Shown here piece after piece: positions 27,010 to 36,349 of a stretch of 56,548 nucleotides of DNA. Position numbers and translations under genes: made by a program. The stretch's first letter is position 1. Each line of letters starts with the position of its first letter. Source of the DNA: Neobacillus dielmonensis. Its GTDB lineage: Bacteria; Bacillota; Bacilli; Bacillales; Cytobacillaceae. The notes beneath the pieces are model-generated. The model worked only from the letters and a program-made list of their open reading frames with translations. It ran no database searches and had not been told where the DNA came from. The stretch is from positions 1 to 56,548 of the forward strand of contig NZ_HG942039.1 of assembly GCF_000612665.1 (NCBI RefSeq). The letters run 5' to 3'.

Positions 27010-27879
27010 CTATTCAGCGATATATCTCCAATAGGTGCCATACCTAGCAGGAATTTGTTCCACCATTTGCTTCAAAATTAATTTCTTCATTTCCCGTTCA
27101 ATTTGTGAGATTGGCATGTTATAAATTAAAGCAATCTCCTTTGAGGTAACAAATTTATAAATTTTTATAAATGTTTCTAACGGTGGAGGTGAAGACTTAA
27201 CGGGCCTTTCAGTCAACATTTCCTCAAGGATTTCAACATAAACCTCATAGGGATATGTTCCAGTAATTTTAATGCCTTCATCCTCTACGTTTTCATTAAA
27301 AAATACTAGGGTAGGGATTTCAGTGACATCCATTTCAACAGTTATTTTTAAGTCACATTGAAATGCTCTTGCTGCACTTTCTGAATGTATATCGTTTGAA
27401 AACTCTTGGACATCGAGACCCGCCCTTTTTGCACAATCAATTAAAGTTTGAATATCAGTGATATTTTGTCTTTCAACAAATAAAACCTCTTGTAAGGAGC
27501 GCATGTAACGAATTCCTGCTCTTCTTCCCTGAAGTTCTGCTGCCTTTAATGCAATGGAAACATAATATGGTGTGGTCACTGAATTTTCAAATAATAAATC
27601 CTTGTCATAGGCTAAACCCGATTTGCTTGCTACTTTATCCCAAACTTCGGTAATACTCTCGAAAGTTTTTTTCTTGCTGTGATTTAAATTTGATAATCTC
27701 CCAATTAATACATGTTTAAGTGAAAAATAGCGTCCATATTCGATTCTAAGCTTCTTTAATACCGGTTCGAGAGACCAGCAATCAAGACTCAGGGGATCAA
27801 TAAACATATAAATCTCAATTGGTTTTATATCACTGCCATGACACGAATGTTTATGGTTTTCCGATGATAGATGATTCAC
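27010..27879 (-). CDS. spxH: ClpXP adaptor protein SpxH (YjbH), atypical SxxC motif
   Basis: Delivers Spx to ClpXP for degradation. The 289-aa DsbA-like protein has the His/Cys-rich N-terminus typical of YjbH (ENHKHSCHG, about 7-15), considered a zinc-binding site. The thioredoxin-like segment YMFIDPLSLDCWSLEPV follows at 24-40. B. subtilis SpxH has CPEC at this position as I recall it; here the first cysteine is S31 and only C34 remains. Start: GTG 27879, overlapping the yjbI stop by four bases (GTGA), which implies coupling. Its target gene spx lies at 19.8 kb. Confidence 0.9.
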   Translation of the reverse strand: MNHLSSENHKHSCHGSDIKPIEIYMFIDPLSLDCWSLEPVLKKLRIEYGRYFSLKHVLIGRLSNLNHSKKKTFESITEVWDKVASKSGLAYDKDLLFENSVTTPYYVSIALKAAELQGRRAGIRYMRSLQEVLFVERQNITDIQTLIDCAKRAGLDVQEFSNDIHSESAARAFQCDLKITVEMDVTEIPTLVFFNENVEDEGIKITGTYPYEVYVEILEEMLTERPVKSSPPPLETFIKIYKFVTSKEIALIYNMPISQIEREMKKLILKQMVEQIPARYGTYWRYIAE

Positions 27880-28283
27880 GAGTAATCACCAGAGTTTTGA
27901 TCACTGTCCGGCGTATTAATCATATGCTGGGCAGTTAAATAGAGCCTGGAATAAAAGTCGTCTCTTAGCGGCCCTTTTAGACCTAAAGTATCCATTGCTT
28001 GTCTCATACAGGAAAGCCAGGCATCTGCACGTTTTGGGGTGACCGGAAACTTTAGATGCCGGGCACGCAACATCGGATGTCCATGCTCATTTGTATAAAG
28101 GGATGGTCCACCTAGATACTGAGTTAAAAATTGTTTTTGTTTCCGGGCTGTTTCCGAAAGATCCTTTGGGAAAATGGGAGCAAGATCAGGATGTTGTGCA
28201 ACTAGGCCATAAAACGTGTCCACAAGCTGGTGAAGAGTTTGTTCCCCGATGGCCTCAAATGGTGTTTGCGTGTTCTCAATCAT
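27876..28283 (-). CDS. yjbI: Truncated haemoglobin YjbI (group II/O)
   Basis: A 135-aa 2-on-2 globin that binds haem and O2; in B. subtilis it is needed for normal SpxH function and peroxide protection. Proximal histidine H76 lies in MLRARHLKFPVT, preceded by the YLGGPSLYTNEHGHP segment of trHbO proteins. Start: ATG 28283 with GAGGAG eight bases upstream; the frame is open eight codons further without a ribosome site. First gene of the yjbI-yjbH operon, as in B. subtilis. Confidence 0.93.
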   Translation of the reverse strand: MIENTQTPFEAIGEQTLHQLVDTFYGLVAQHPDLAPIFPKDLSETARKQKQFLTQYLGGPSLYTNEHGHPMLRARHLKFPVTPKRADAWLSCMRQAMDTLGLKGPLRDDFYSRLYLTAQHMINTPDSDQNSGDYS

Positions 28284-28538
28284 GTTGACAACTCCTCTAA
28301 CTTTCAATTAATCGCTAGACATAAGCCACTGATAAAACCCCAATCGTTCAAACTGGTTAGAATTAACCTGTAACTAATGGACTAGATAATCATGTGTTTT
28401 CTTTATTTTATCAATGGTGATTTCATATCACAAATGAATTGCACCGCAATACTAACATTATGATTTTATCTACATTATTTAATGTATACATGGAACAACA
28501 TCTTTTAAAAAAAAACGGTGCTAAAGAAACCAGTTTTA

Positions 28539-29126
28539 TTATGTAGAAGTCAATGGGTATTTACGATTATAAAAACGCTGGATTTTGTTTACTGTTTTTC
28601 GTTCAGGTATCCCAAAACTTTGTAAAATTTCAAAAAAACTCTTTTTACCTATGTCGTAATCGTTTACTTCAAATTCTAATTCGTAATCCTCATGGTCTAA
28701 ATAAATACTATGGTCGATCACGATTAATCCTTGTTTGTAAGAAATCTCTGCCCGCCGGGTAACTAGTGATCCAAAATATTGGATATCTGAAAGAACTATA
28801 CCACTTTTTTTAATTATTTCACTAATGTTGCCAGATGGAAGCCTGCCGGTTTGGATAGCTTGCTTTGCTTCTTCGCTGCTTAATACTTGATTGGTTTCTA
28901 ATAGCCCCACAGCTGCAGGCTGTTTCAGGGTCATTTCAAAGGAATTAACTTTTCTTCTAATTCTTAAGGCGCAACCTTGCCTTTTTAAAGCAAAATCCTC
29001 TGTGTCAAAATAATGGTTTTCCTGAGAAAATATTTTTTTCTCATCCAAGTTAAATTTTTTTAATAAAACTTCGTATTCATGTTTGGTAAGCATGTTTTTA
29101 AATTCGATTTCAATAGATTGCGACAA
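28539..29126 (-). CDS. yjbK: CYTH domain protein YjbK
   Basis: A 195-aa protein of the CYTH/triphosphate tunnel superfamily, which bind polyphosphate or nucleotide triphosphates with Mg2+. The EIEFKN motif at residues 5-10 is the ExExK signature, followed by alternating basic/acidic strands (ALRIRRK, MTLKQP, EISYKQGLIVIDHS, YELEFEVND). Start: TTG 29126 (MSQSIEIEFKN), with GGTGG upstream at five bases; ATG 29147 has no ribosome site. Divergent from yjbL-relQ. Nearby (p)ppGpp synthetase makes a nucleotide-related role plausible, but this is inference. Confidence 0.88.
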   Translation of the reverse strand: MSQSIEIEFKNMLTKHEYEVLLKKFNLDEKKIFSQENHYFDTEDFALKRQGCALRIRRKVNSFEMTLKQPAAVGLLETNQVLSSEEAKQAIQTGRLPSGNISEIIKKSGIVLSDIQYFGSLVTRRAEISYKQGLIVIDHSIYLDHEDYELEFEVNDYDIGKKSFFEILQSFGIPERKTVNKIQRFYNRKYPLTST

Positions 29127-29232
29127 TCCTACCACCCTTTCATTCATTCATATAACACTCTGTTGCTATTCTTGGGAGAATTTCTTGAATTATGCTAAAA
29201 TATATAAGTAACTTATGGAGGGTAAATTGTAT

Positions 29233-29598
29233 ATGAAGAAGAGTATTTTAATTATAAACGCAGACAACAGACATAATAAAGTTTTATTACAAGCTGCTGA
29301 GCCGATTAAAGGGTTCGTCCCTAGTGGACAAATACTTGTCGATTCGGAGCATTTTTCGTTCATTTATTTGATGGAAGACCAAGCTGATTATACATACATT
29401 GTTTTAACTGAAGCAATTTGGCCACTTTTAAAGCTTGCGATGGAACAAAATCTCCCAGTTTATATTGAACATGGTGAAGTCCAAGTTGAACTCGAGTGTT
29501 TTCGTGATGAGATGGATTATTTAATTACAAATATAAAAGGCAATAGTAACTATGGAAACGAGATGGTTTCCAAGGTGGAAGCAGTATTTTTAGCATAA
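29233..29598 (+). CDS. yjbL: YjbL-like protein of unknown function
   Basis: A 121-aa soluble protein beginning MKKSILIINADNRHNKVLLQ. It has alternating hydrophobic strands and acidic loops and no recognised catalytic motif. Start: ATG 29233 with GGAGGG nine bases upstream; the ATG at 29215 overlaps that site. Position directly upstream of the small alarmone synthetase and downstream of the divergent yjbK matches B. subtilis yjbL. It is probably co-transcribed with relQ, nadK and rluD. Confidence 0.75.
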   Translation: MKKSILIINADNRHNKVLLQAAEPIKGFVPSGQILVDSEHFSFIYLMEDQADYTYIVLTEAIWPLLKLAMEQNLPVYIEHGEVQVELECFRDEMDYLITNIKGNSNYGNEMVSKVEAVFLA

Positions 29599-29622
29599 TT
29601 CGTCGTACTGAGGTGGGCATAC

Positions 29623-30261
29623 ATGAAACACTGGGAAAAATTTTTAGCGCCCTATAAACAAACTGTAAATGAACTGAAAGTTAAACTAAAGGGAATGAGG
29701 GGACAGTTTGAACTGGACTCCACCCATACACCAGTTGAATTTGTAACGGGCAGAGTAAAGCCAATTGCAAGTATTCTTGATAAAGCAAACCAAAAGGGTA
29801 TTCCATTAGATAAGTTAGAAACTGAAATGCAGGACATAGCGGGCCTAAGAATCATGTGCCAGTTTGTAGAAGATATTTACCGGGTTGTGGAGCTGTTAAG
29901 GAATCGGAACGATTTTGAAATTGTGGAGGAAAGAGACTACATTTCCCATGAAAAGACGAGCGGTTATAGGTCTTATCATGTTGTCATCCGTTATCCAGTA
30001 CAAACAATCCATGGAGAAAAGAAAATCCTTGCTGAGATTCAGATTAGGACATTGGCAATGAATTTTTGGGCAACCATTGAACATTCCCTGAATTACAAGT
30101 ATAAAGGAGCCTTTCCGGAAGATATTAGGCTGCGGTTACAGCGTGCAGCTGAAGCAGCTTTTCGGCTTGATGAAGAAATGTCACTCATACGTGGTGAAAT
30201 TAAGGAAGCCCAGGCTTTTTTTACGAGAAAAAAAGAAGCGGCACAGGAAGAGAATAGTTAA
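29623..30261 (+). CDS. relQ: Small alarmone synthetase (GTP pyrophosphokinase YjbM/RelQ)
   Basis: Transfers pyrophosphate from ATP to GDP/GTP to make (p)ppGpp. The 212-aa protein consists only of the RelA/SpoT synthetase domain, with no HD hydrolase or TGS/ACT domains. Conserved segments are GRVKPIASILDKANQKG, DIAGLRIMCQFVEDIY, SGYRSYHVVIRYP and EIQIRTLAMNFWATIEHSL. B. subtilis YjbM (SasB) forms a tetramer activated by pppGpp. It precedes nadK and rluD in one operon. Confidence 0.95.
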   Translation: MKHWEKFLAPYKQTVNELKVKLKGMRGQFELDSTHTPVEFVTGRVKPIASILDKANQKGIPLDKLETEMQDIAGLRIMCQFVEDIYRVVELLRNRNDFEIVEERDYISHEKTSGYRSYHVVIRYPVQTIHGEKKILAEIQIRTLAMNFWATIEHSLNYKYKGAFPEDIRLRLQRAAEAAFRLDEEMSLIRGEIKEAQAFFTRKKEAAQEENS

Positions 30262-30307
30262 ACATTTGACTATTGATTAAAGTACTCTAGTACAAGGAGA
30301 AACCATT

Positions 30308-31102
30308 ATGAAATTTGCCATTACCTCAAAAGGTGATCAAAACTCAAATATACTCATGCATAAAATGAGGACCTATTTACTTGATTTTGATCTAAAATAC
30401 GATGAGGACCAGCCGGATATTGTCATTTCCATTGGCGGAGATGGCACACTGCTCTATGCTTTTCATCGGTATAGCAGCCGGTTAAGTAAAACTGCATTTG
30501 TTGGGATTCATACTGGACATCTTGGATTTTATGCCGATTGGACACCTGATGAAATTGAAAAGCTGGTAATCGCTATAGCGAAAACGCCTTTTCAGGTAGT
30601 GGAATATCCCTTGCTTGAAGTGATTATCCGATACTCCCATGCCGGGAAAGAATCCACATATCTCGCATTAAATGAATCAACTGTTAAAAGTGTCGAAGGA
30701 ACATTGGTCATGGACGTAGAAATCCGCGGGCAGCATTTTGAACGTTTTCGGGGTGATGGCTTATGTGTTTCGACCCCTTCAGGGAGTACCGCATATAACA
30801 AAGCACTAGGCGGAGCCATTATCCATCCGTCCATCTCCGCAATCCAAATTGCTGAAATGGCGTCAATCAATAACAAGGTGTTTAGAACGGTGGGTTCGCC
30901 GTTAATCCTGCCAGCCCACCATACCTGTATGTTGAAGCCAGTGAATCGAACCGACTTCCAAGTGACGGTCGATCACTTAACCATGCTACATAAGGATGTC
31001 AAGTCGATTCAATATCGGGTATCTGAAGAAAAAATCCGCTTTGCCCGCTTTCGACCATTTCCATTCTGGAAAAGAGTACATGATTCGTTTATTTCTGATT
31101 GA
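30308..31102 (+). CDS. nadK: NAD kinase
   Basis: Phosphorylates NAD to NADP. The 264-aa protein has the diagnostic GGDGTLL motif in [15 protein letters not shown], the NE motif in LALNESTVK, and [18 protein letters not shown]. It is the YjbN/NadF type, by position and length. ATG 30308 has AAGGAG eight bases upstream. The stop lies 17 bases before the rluD start, so the two are probably coupled. Confidence 0.96.
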   Translation: MKFAITSKGDQNSNILMHKMRTYLLDFDLKYDEDQPDIVISIGGDGTLLYAFHRYSSRLSKTAFVGIHTGHLGFYADWTPDEIEKLVIAIAKTPFQVVEYPLLEVIIRYSHAGKESTYLALNESTVKSVEGTLVMDVEIRGQHFERFRGDGLCVSTPSGSTAYNKALGGAIIHPSISAIQIAEMASINNKVFRTVGSPLILPAHHTCMLKPVNRTDFQVTVDHLTMLHKDVKSIQYRVSEEKIRFARFRPFPFWKRVHDSFISD

Positions 31103-31119
31103 GCCTGGGGGAGGAACAA

Positions 31120-32019
31120 ATGTCATCACGTTTTCAACTGCAATGGGTGATTGATGAAAGGGATGCAGGGCTAATCATCCGTGATTTTTTAAAAAGTAAC
31201 GATATCTCCCGCACAGCTTTGACAGATATAAAATTTAAGGGTGGGAATATTCTTGTCAATGGGGATGCTGTTACGGTTCGTTATCAGTTAAAGGAACGGG
31301 ATTTATTGACAATCATTTTTCCAACTGAAGAACCGAGTGCAGGTATTTCAAGCGAGGATATACCTTTAGACATCCTATTTGAAGATGAGTATCTTTTAAT
31401 TGTTAATAAACCGGCTTATATGAATACCATTCCTTCACGTGAACACCCGGATGGTAGTTTGGCGAATGCCTTGATTGGTTACTACGGTAAGATAGGTTTA
31501 CCGGCAACTTCACATATTGTGACTAGGCTTGATCGAAATACTTCAGGAATGGTTTTGATTGCCAAGCATCGCCATATTCATCATTTGTTTAGCATGATGC
31601 AGCGCAGCCATACGGTGAAAAGAACGTATGAGGCTTTTGCCGAAGGGGACATTCACGATGATGCAGGTGTAATTACCGCACCCATTGGCAGGAAAGAACA
31701 AAGTATTATCGAGCGGGAGGTACGTCCAGACGGCCAATTTGCTCGTACACATTATCGGGTGGTTAATAGGCATCGTCAGTTTACTCAACTTGAATTACAA
31801 TTAGAAACCGGACGTACCCATCAAATTCGAGTACATATGTCCTACTTGGGTCACCCGCTGCTTGGAGATGATCTTTATGGAGGCAATACAGCCTTAATCA
31901 AGCGGCAGGCTTTGCATTGTAAAAAAATATGCTTCACACATCCAATTACACTTCAGGAAATGACGTTTACCGCAGAACTTCCTATAGATATGAAAAATGT
32001 ATTAGAGGCTGAACTTTGA
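31120..32019 (+). CDS. RluD-type 23S rRNA pseudouridine synthase YjbO
   Basis: Isomerises uridine to pseudouridine in RNA. The 299-aa protein has an S4-like N-terminal region (ISRTALTDIKFKGGNILVNG) and the RluA/RluD catalytic motif IVTRLDRNTSGMVLIAKH, with the catalytic aspartate at the RLD. GRTHQIRVHM is also conserved. Start: ATG 31120 with GGGAGGA six bases upstream; an upstream in-frame start overlaps nadK and lacks a ribosome site. Last gene of the relQ operon. A stem (32004-32033) spans its stop codon but has no T tail. Confidence 0.92.
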   Translation: MSSRFQLQWVIDERDAGLIIRDFLKSNDISRTALTDIKFKGGNILVNGDAVTVRYQLKERDLLTIIFPTEEPSAGISSEDIPLDILFEDEYLLIVNKPAYMNTIPSREHPDGSLANALIGYYGKIGLPATSHIVTRLDRNTSGMVLIAKHRHIHHLFSMMQRSHTVKRTYEAFAEGDIHDDAGVITAPIGRKEQSIIEREVRPDGQFARTHYRVVNRHRQFTQLELQLETGRTHQIRVHMSYLGHPLLGDDLYGGNTALIKRQALHCKKICFTHPITLQEMTFTAELPIDMKNVLEAEL

Positions 32020-32042
32020 AAAGTTCAGCCTCTATTCGTCTT

Positions 32043-32783
32043 TCAATCAAATTGCTTAAATTTTTCTTCTACGTATGGCATAGTAGAGGGAACAGAGAAA
32101 ACTTCCATTTCTGGATACCGTAAGGCAGTGAGCTTCCCTCCAAAAACTGCTCCAGTATCTATGTTATACGTATTATTTACAATTCTTGGCTTTTTGACAG
32201 GGGTATGTCCATAAACAATACAAGACTCACCATGATAATGAATGGCCCAATCTCTCCTTACGGGAGAACCGTCGGGGTGTTTTTCTCCTGTTATATCACC
32301 ATAGAGTACGAATGTTTTCACTTTTTTATCTGTCCTGCCAATATAGTCCTGACGAATACCAGCATGGGCAATTATGAGCCTTTGTTGGTCTAATACCAAA
32401 TAAAGTGGTGCACTTTCATATAACTCTATAAACTTCCTGCGAATGATTTGTTGTTCTTTTTTGTCTAAATCTTCATATTCTTCAACAGTGGTTTCTAGGC
32501 CATGACTGATTTGAACTTTATTGCCTAGAAAGTATCGATAAAGCTTATTACAATGGTTACCTGGGGTATAGTAGGCCTGTTTCTTTTCCAAGACTAATCG
32601 CCAGACAAGGTCAATGACTTTTAGCGATTGTGGTCCTCGATCAGTGAGGTCACCAACAAAGCCAAGGATTCGGCCTTCTGGATGGGTAGGAATCCCATCT
32701 GACCAACTATAACCCAATTTTAAGGTGAGTTCTACTACTTCATTGTAACAACCGTGTATATCGCCAATAATGTCTATCTTCAT
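32043..32783 (-). CDS. prpE: Bis(5'-nucleosyl)-tetraphosphatase PrpE
   Basis: PPP-family metallophosphatase of 246 aa that cleaves Ap4A-type dinucleotides; in Bacillus it affects spore germination. Motifs in order: GDIHG (7-11), [15 protein letters not shown] and the later histidines in AHAG and YGHTPV. It starts [16 protein letters not shown] with GGGGTG upstream. Convergent with rluD and divergent from yjbQ, as in B. subtilis (yjbP). Confidence 0.93.
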   Translation of the reverse strand: MKIDIIGDIHGCYNEVVELTLKLGYSWSDGIPTHPEGRILGFVGDLTDRGPQSLKVIDLVWRLVLEKKQAYYTPGNHCNKLYRYFLGNKVQISHGLETTVEEYEDLDKKEQQIIRRKFIELYESAPLYLVLDQQRLIIAHAGIRQDYIGRTDKKVKTFVLYGDITGEKHPDGSPVRRDWAIHYHGESCIVYGHTPVKKPRIVNNTYNIDTGAVFGGKLTALRYPEMEVFSVPSTMPYVEEKFKQFD

Positions 32784-32830
32784 AAAAACACCCCGTTTGC
32801 TGAATAATGGAATAAAGGGAGGAACGCGTA

Positions 32831-34705
32831 TTGGAGCATCAAGTATCTGTTACATCCTTAGTTATTGTGGTCACGATGGCATTTTTAACCCCTATCATTC
32901 TGCATCGGCTTAAATTAAACTTCATCCCGGTTGTCGTTGCAGAAATAATTGTGGGGTTATTCATAGGGAAGAGTGGGCTAAATATTGTCCATGATTATAC
33001 ATGGCTTTCTACGTTATCCACACTTGGCTTCATTTTTCTCATGTTTTTAAGTGGACTGGAAATTGATTTCTCAGCTTTTTCTCGCGGAAAGAAACGCGAA
33101 ACGTTATCAAACGGCAAGAAGGAACCCAATTCATTTATCGTTTCATTTGCCATATTCATTGGAATATTTATCATTTCCTTAGGATTATCGTATCTGTTTG
33201 TTGTTGCAGGATTTATTGACAATGCGTTTTTAATGACTTTAATCATTTCTACCATTTCGTTAGGTGTTGTTGTTCCGACCCTAAAAGAAGCTCATTTGAT
33301 GAAATCAGGTATAGGACAAATTATTTTGTTGATAGCGGTTATTGCCGATTTGGTCACCATGATCTTGCTGGCTGTTTTTGTATCTGTATATGAAGAGGGC
33401 CATAGCAGTACTTGGCTTTTATTGATTTTACTAGCTGCGGGATTGATTCTGTACTTTATTGGCAAACGGTTTAAAAGTAGAACCATTATGGAAACATTGT
33501 CCACAGGAACTGTTCAAATTGGTACAAGAGCAGTTTTCACACTTATTATCGTTTTAGTTGGTTTATCGGAAACGGTAGGAGCTGAAAATATTTTAGGCGC
33601 TTTTATCGCGGGAGTGCTTGTTTCATTATTATCTCCCAACCAGGAGCTTATCCACAAACTCGACTCATTTGGTTATGGATTTTTAATTCCAATCTTTTTT
33701 GTGATGATTGGAGTAGAATTGGATATTTGGTCGCTGCTCAGTAATCGGAAAATGCTGTTATTAATTCCACTATTATTACTAAGCTTATTGTTCTCAAAGC
33801 TTGTTCCTGTTTATCTATTGAAAATTTGGTATGATACAAAGACTGTTGCAGCATCAGGGTTTTTATTAACGTCCACTCTTTCTTTAGTGATTGCAGCTGC
33901 TACCATTGGTGAACGAATTGAGGTTATATCGGAACAAATGAAAGGAACATTTATTTTGGTAGCAGTCCTAACATCAATTTTTACGCCAATTGTTTTTAAA
34001 AAGCTATTTCCCCGCGAGATGGTGTTAAATAAAAAGATTCCTATTGCCTTTCTTGGCGCCAACCAAATCTCTCTTCCAGTATCAAGAGAATTGAAGTCAG
34101 GGCTTTATGAACCAGTCATATATCACCCGAAAATGGAAAAAGGTGAAACGCCGGCTTCCGATTCCCTTTTTGACATTGAAGAAATTAGTGATTTCTCTAT
34201 AGAAACCATTAGCCAAACGAAAGCTTTTCAATCGGAAATTGTAGTTATTTCAACTGGGGACGAAAAGCTGAATGCATCTCTTGCTTCAGCAGCAAAAGAC
34301 AAAGGGATCCCGAGAGTTATTGCTAGGATTGAAAGCCCGATTTTGGAGCATGACTTGCGTCAAAAGGAAATTGAAGTTTTTTCTTCCTTTATGTCAACCA
34401 GAGTTTTATTGCGGGCTCTTATTGAATCGCCTGCCGTGATAAATATTTTAACTAATCAGGATACTGGGTTATATGAAATCGTTTTGAAAAATAACCAATT
34501 TGATGGCATTTCACTACGGAGCTTCCCATTTACTGGGGATGTGATATTTGTAAGGATATTTCGCGGTAAAGACTCGATTATCCCGCATGGAGATACAGAA
34601 CTGCAAATAAATGATCGACTAATCGTAACAGGAAGCAAGGAGTATGTAGACGAACTGATTCAGGAATTGGAGTTTAATAAAACCCCGGATCACCATTTTT
34701 ATTAA
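32831..34705 (+). CDS. yjbQ: CPA2-family cation/proton antiporter YjbQ
   Basis: A 624-aa membrane transporter. The N-terminal 390 residues contain about 12 hydrophobic helices of the Na+/H+ exchanger fold ([20 protein letters not shown] region near residue 75, and [16 protein letters not shown] near 250). The cytoplasmic C-terminal part has an RCK_N-like nucleotide-binding region (about 400-530) and an RCK_C/TrkA-C domain (about 545-620). Ion specificity cannot be read from sequence. Start: TTG 32831 with GGGAGGA nine bases upstream. Between prpE and fabI, the yjbQ position. Confidence 0.85.
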   Translation: MEHQVSVTSLVIVVTMAFLTPIILHRLKLNFIPVVVAEIIVGLFIGKSGLNIVHDYTWLSTLSTLGFIFLMFLSGLEIDFSAFSRGKKRETLSNGKKEPNSFIVSFAIFIGIFIISLGLSYLFVVAGFIDNAFLMTLIISTISLGVVVPTLKEAHLMKSGIGQIILLIAVIADLVTMILLAVFVSVYEEGHSSTWLLLILLAAGLILYFIGKRFKSRTIMETLSTGTVQIGTRAVFTLIIVLVGLSETVGAENILGAFIAGVLVSLLSPNQELIHKLDSFGYGFLIPIFFVMIGVELDIWSLLSNRKMLLLIPLLLLSLLFSKLVPVYLLKIWYDTKTVAASGFLLTSTLSLVIAAATIGERIEVISEQMKGTFILVAVLTSIFTPIVFKKLFPREMVLNKKIPIAFLGANQISLPVSRELKSGLYEPVIYHPKMEKGETPASDSLFDIEEISDFSIETISQTKAFQSEIVVISTGDEKLNASLASAAKDKGIPRVIARIESPILEHDLRQKEIEVFSSFMSTRVLLRALIESPAVINILTNQDTGLYEIVLKNNQFDGISLRSFPFTGDVIFVRIFRGKDSIIPHGDTELQINDRLIVTGSKEYVDELIQELEFNKTPDHHFY

Positions 34706-34741
34706 TGAGCGCGCTTTTCATTTTTTTAGAAATAGTGTAAA

Positions 34742-34760
34742 ATTAGCACCAAGTACTAAT
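34742..34760. promoter_or_regulatory. FapR operator upstream of fabI
   Basis: ATTAGCACCAAGTACTAAT is an almost symmetric inverted repeat of the FapR type (TTAGTACC half-sites). It lies about 30 bases before the fabI start and overlaps or follows a TAAAAT -10-like element. It pairs with the operator at 7072. Confidence 0.88.
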
Positions 34761-34791
34761 ATCTTGTTATGATAGTAGGAGGAAATATACC

Positions 34792-35562
34792 ATGAATCTT
34801 TCATTAGCTGGTAAAACATTTGTAGTAATGGGCGTTGCTAATAAACGCAGTATTGCTTGGGGGATTGCCCGATCACTTCACAATTTTGGAGCCCGCCTCA
34901 TTTTTACGTATGCCGGGGAACGGATTGAAAGTAGTGTCCGTGAATTGGCAGATTCATTGGGGGCAGAAGGAACACTGGTGCTTCCATGTGATGTGACAAG
35001 TGACGAAGCAATCACAAATTGTTTTGCAGAAATTAAAAAAGAAGTGGGAACTATACATGGTGTTGCCCATTGTATTGCATTTGCCAAGACTGAGGATTTA
35101 AAAGGCGAGTACCTTAACGTAACACGGGACGGTTTCTTGTTGGCGCATAATATTAGCTCCTATTCATTAACAGCAGTGGCGAAGGAAGCAAGAGGGCTAA
35201 TGACCGAGGGTGGAAGTATTGTTACTTTAACTTATTTGGGTGGTGAACGGACTATTCCGAATTACAATGTCATGGGAGTTGCCAAGGCTTCCCTAGATGC
35301 CAGTGTCCGCTATTTGGCTTCTGACCTTGGAAAGGACAATATCCGTGTTAATTCCATTTCGGCCGGACCAATTAGGACTCTTTCAGCGAAGGCAATAGGT
35401 GAATTTAATTCGGTTTTAAGGGAAATAGAAGAAAATGCCCCATTGCGTAGAACCACTACTCCTGAGGAAGTTGGGGATACAGCTGTATTTCTTTTTAGTG
35501 ATTTATCCCGAGGGATCACCGGTGAAAATATCCATGTCGATTCCGGCTATCATATTCTGTAA
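34792..35562 (+). CDS. fabI: Enoyl-ACP reductase (FabI)
   Basis: NAD(P)H-dependent reductase for the last step of each fatty-acid elongation cycle. The 256-aa SDR-fold protein begins MNLSLAGKTFVVMGVANKRS, with the modified glycine motif and SIAWGIA of FabI. The YxxxMxxxK active-site motif is YNVMGVAKASL. ATG 34792 has AGGAGG eight bases upstream. It is monocistronic, regulated by FapR with fabHF. Confidence 0.96.
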   Translation: MNLSLAGKTFVVMGVANKRSIAWGIARSLHNFGARLIFTYAGERIESSVRELADSLGAEGTLVLPCDVTSDEAITNCFAEIKKEVGTIHGVAHCIAFAKTEDLKGEYLNVTRDGFLLAHNISSYSLTAVAKEARGLMTEGGSIVTLTYLGGERTIPNYNVMGVAKASLDASVRYLASDLGKDNIRVNSISAGPIRTLSAKAIGEFNSVLREIEENAPLRRTTTPEEVGDTAVFLFSDLSRGITGENIHVDSGYHIL

Positions 35563-35570
35563 TTTCTCGA

Positions 35571-35601
35571 AGAGGCTGACAAAGTTGTCAGCCTCTTTTT
35601 C
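35571..35601 (+). terminator. Terminator after fabI
   Basis: AGAGGCTGAC and GTCAGCCTCT form a perfect 10-bp stem with loop AAAGTT, followed by T5. Confidence 0.92.
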
Positions 35602-35684
35602 AATGAATAAAAATAACAGTTAACGCTAATGGGCGTTTCGCATACATATATAGAGTGAAGGGCCAGGTAAAGGAGGTGCCGTGT

Positions 35685-36284
35685 ATGTCCAGTAATAAGG
35701 AGCAGGGACCGCTGTTATATATTCAACAGCCTTTTGTTAGAATTCCACAAAATTTCCACATGCAAGAAGTGTATACAAGCAGGCAGAAAAAGACACAAAC
35801 AGAGGATGTGCCGATAGAAGCGGAAGCTATTGAACCTGATCAAGTGATGGAGCTTGAACAGATGATGGAGCCGCAGCAAGGGATGGAGCCTGAACAGGTG
35901 ATAGAGCTGGAGCAAGTGATGGAACCTGAGCAAGTGACGGAACCTGAGAGGGTAGAGAGCCCAGTATCAATTGAATTATCGAACCATGAAAGGCCGGATC
36001 AGACACAAATGACACAGAGCTTTGCAAAAAGGCGCTCCTCATTAAACAAGGTCAAACCGTTTAAAGAAATGAGTTTAACCGAACGAATTGACTACTTGTT
36101 GGATTTTCCGAAAGTTCTTCCCCCTGTCCAGTGCGTCTTTTATACAAATAGCGCTAAATATTTGGGTGTTTTAACTGGATATGAAGAGAATCAAGTTGTC
36201 ATACTTGTACCAAATCAGACTGATACAATAACTATACCGGTGAAAGAATTAAAAAACATTATTATGATTGGGATTAGAAGATAA
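35685..36284 (+). CDS. cotO: Spore coat protein CotO with acidic repeats
   Basis: A 199-aa protein beginning MSSNKEQGPLLYIQQPFV, matching the CotO (YjbX) N-terminus, a late spore coat/crust assembly factor in B. subtilis. The middle region (about residues 45-85) is a run of imperfect hexapeptide repeats of the pattern M-E-P-E-Q-V. The C-terminal domain (about 125-199) is the conserved CotO part (RIDYLLDFPKVLPPVQCVFY). Start: ATG 35685 with AAAGGAGGT seven bases upstream. Convergent with the cotY/cotZ-type gene. Confidence 0.85.
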   Translation: MSSNKEQGPLLYIQQPFVRIPQNFHMQEVYTSRQKKTQTEDVPIEAEAIEPDQVMELEQMMEPQQGMEPEQVIELEQVMEPEQVTEPERVESPVSIELSNHERPDQTQMTQSFAKRRSSLNKVKPFKEMSLTERIDYLLDFPKVLPPVQCVFYTNSAKYLGVLTGYEENQVVILVPNQTDTITIPVKELKNIIMIGIRR

Positions 36285-36316
36285 ATTATCTCGCAGGGTT
36301 TATAGCGAAAAAATAA

Positions 36317-36349
36317 AAAAGGCCAGCCGATATCCGACTGGCTTATTTT
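36317..36349. terminator. Bidirectional terminator between cotO and cotY/Z
   Basis: GGCCAGCCGA and CCGACTGGC form an imperfect stem with A6 on one side and T6 on the other. Confidence 0.75.

Noticed and set aside
28417..28431. GTGAT-TTCAT-ATCAC as a Rex or Fnr operator for yjbI
   Set aside because: Spacing and half-sites fit neither consensus, and no clear promoter is positioned to match it.
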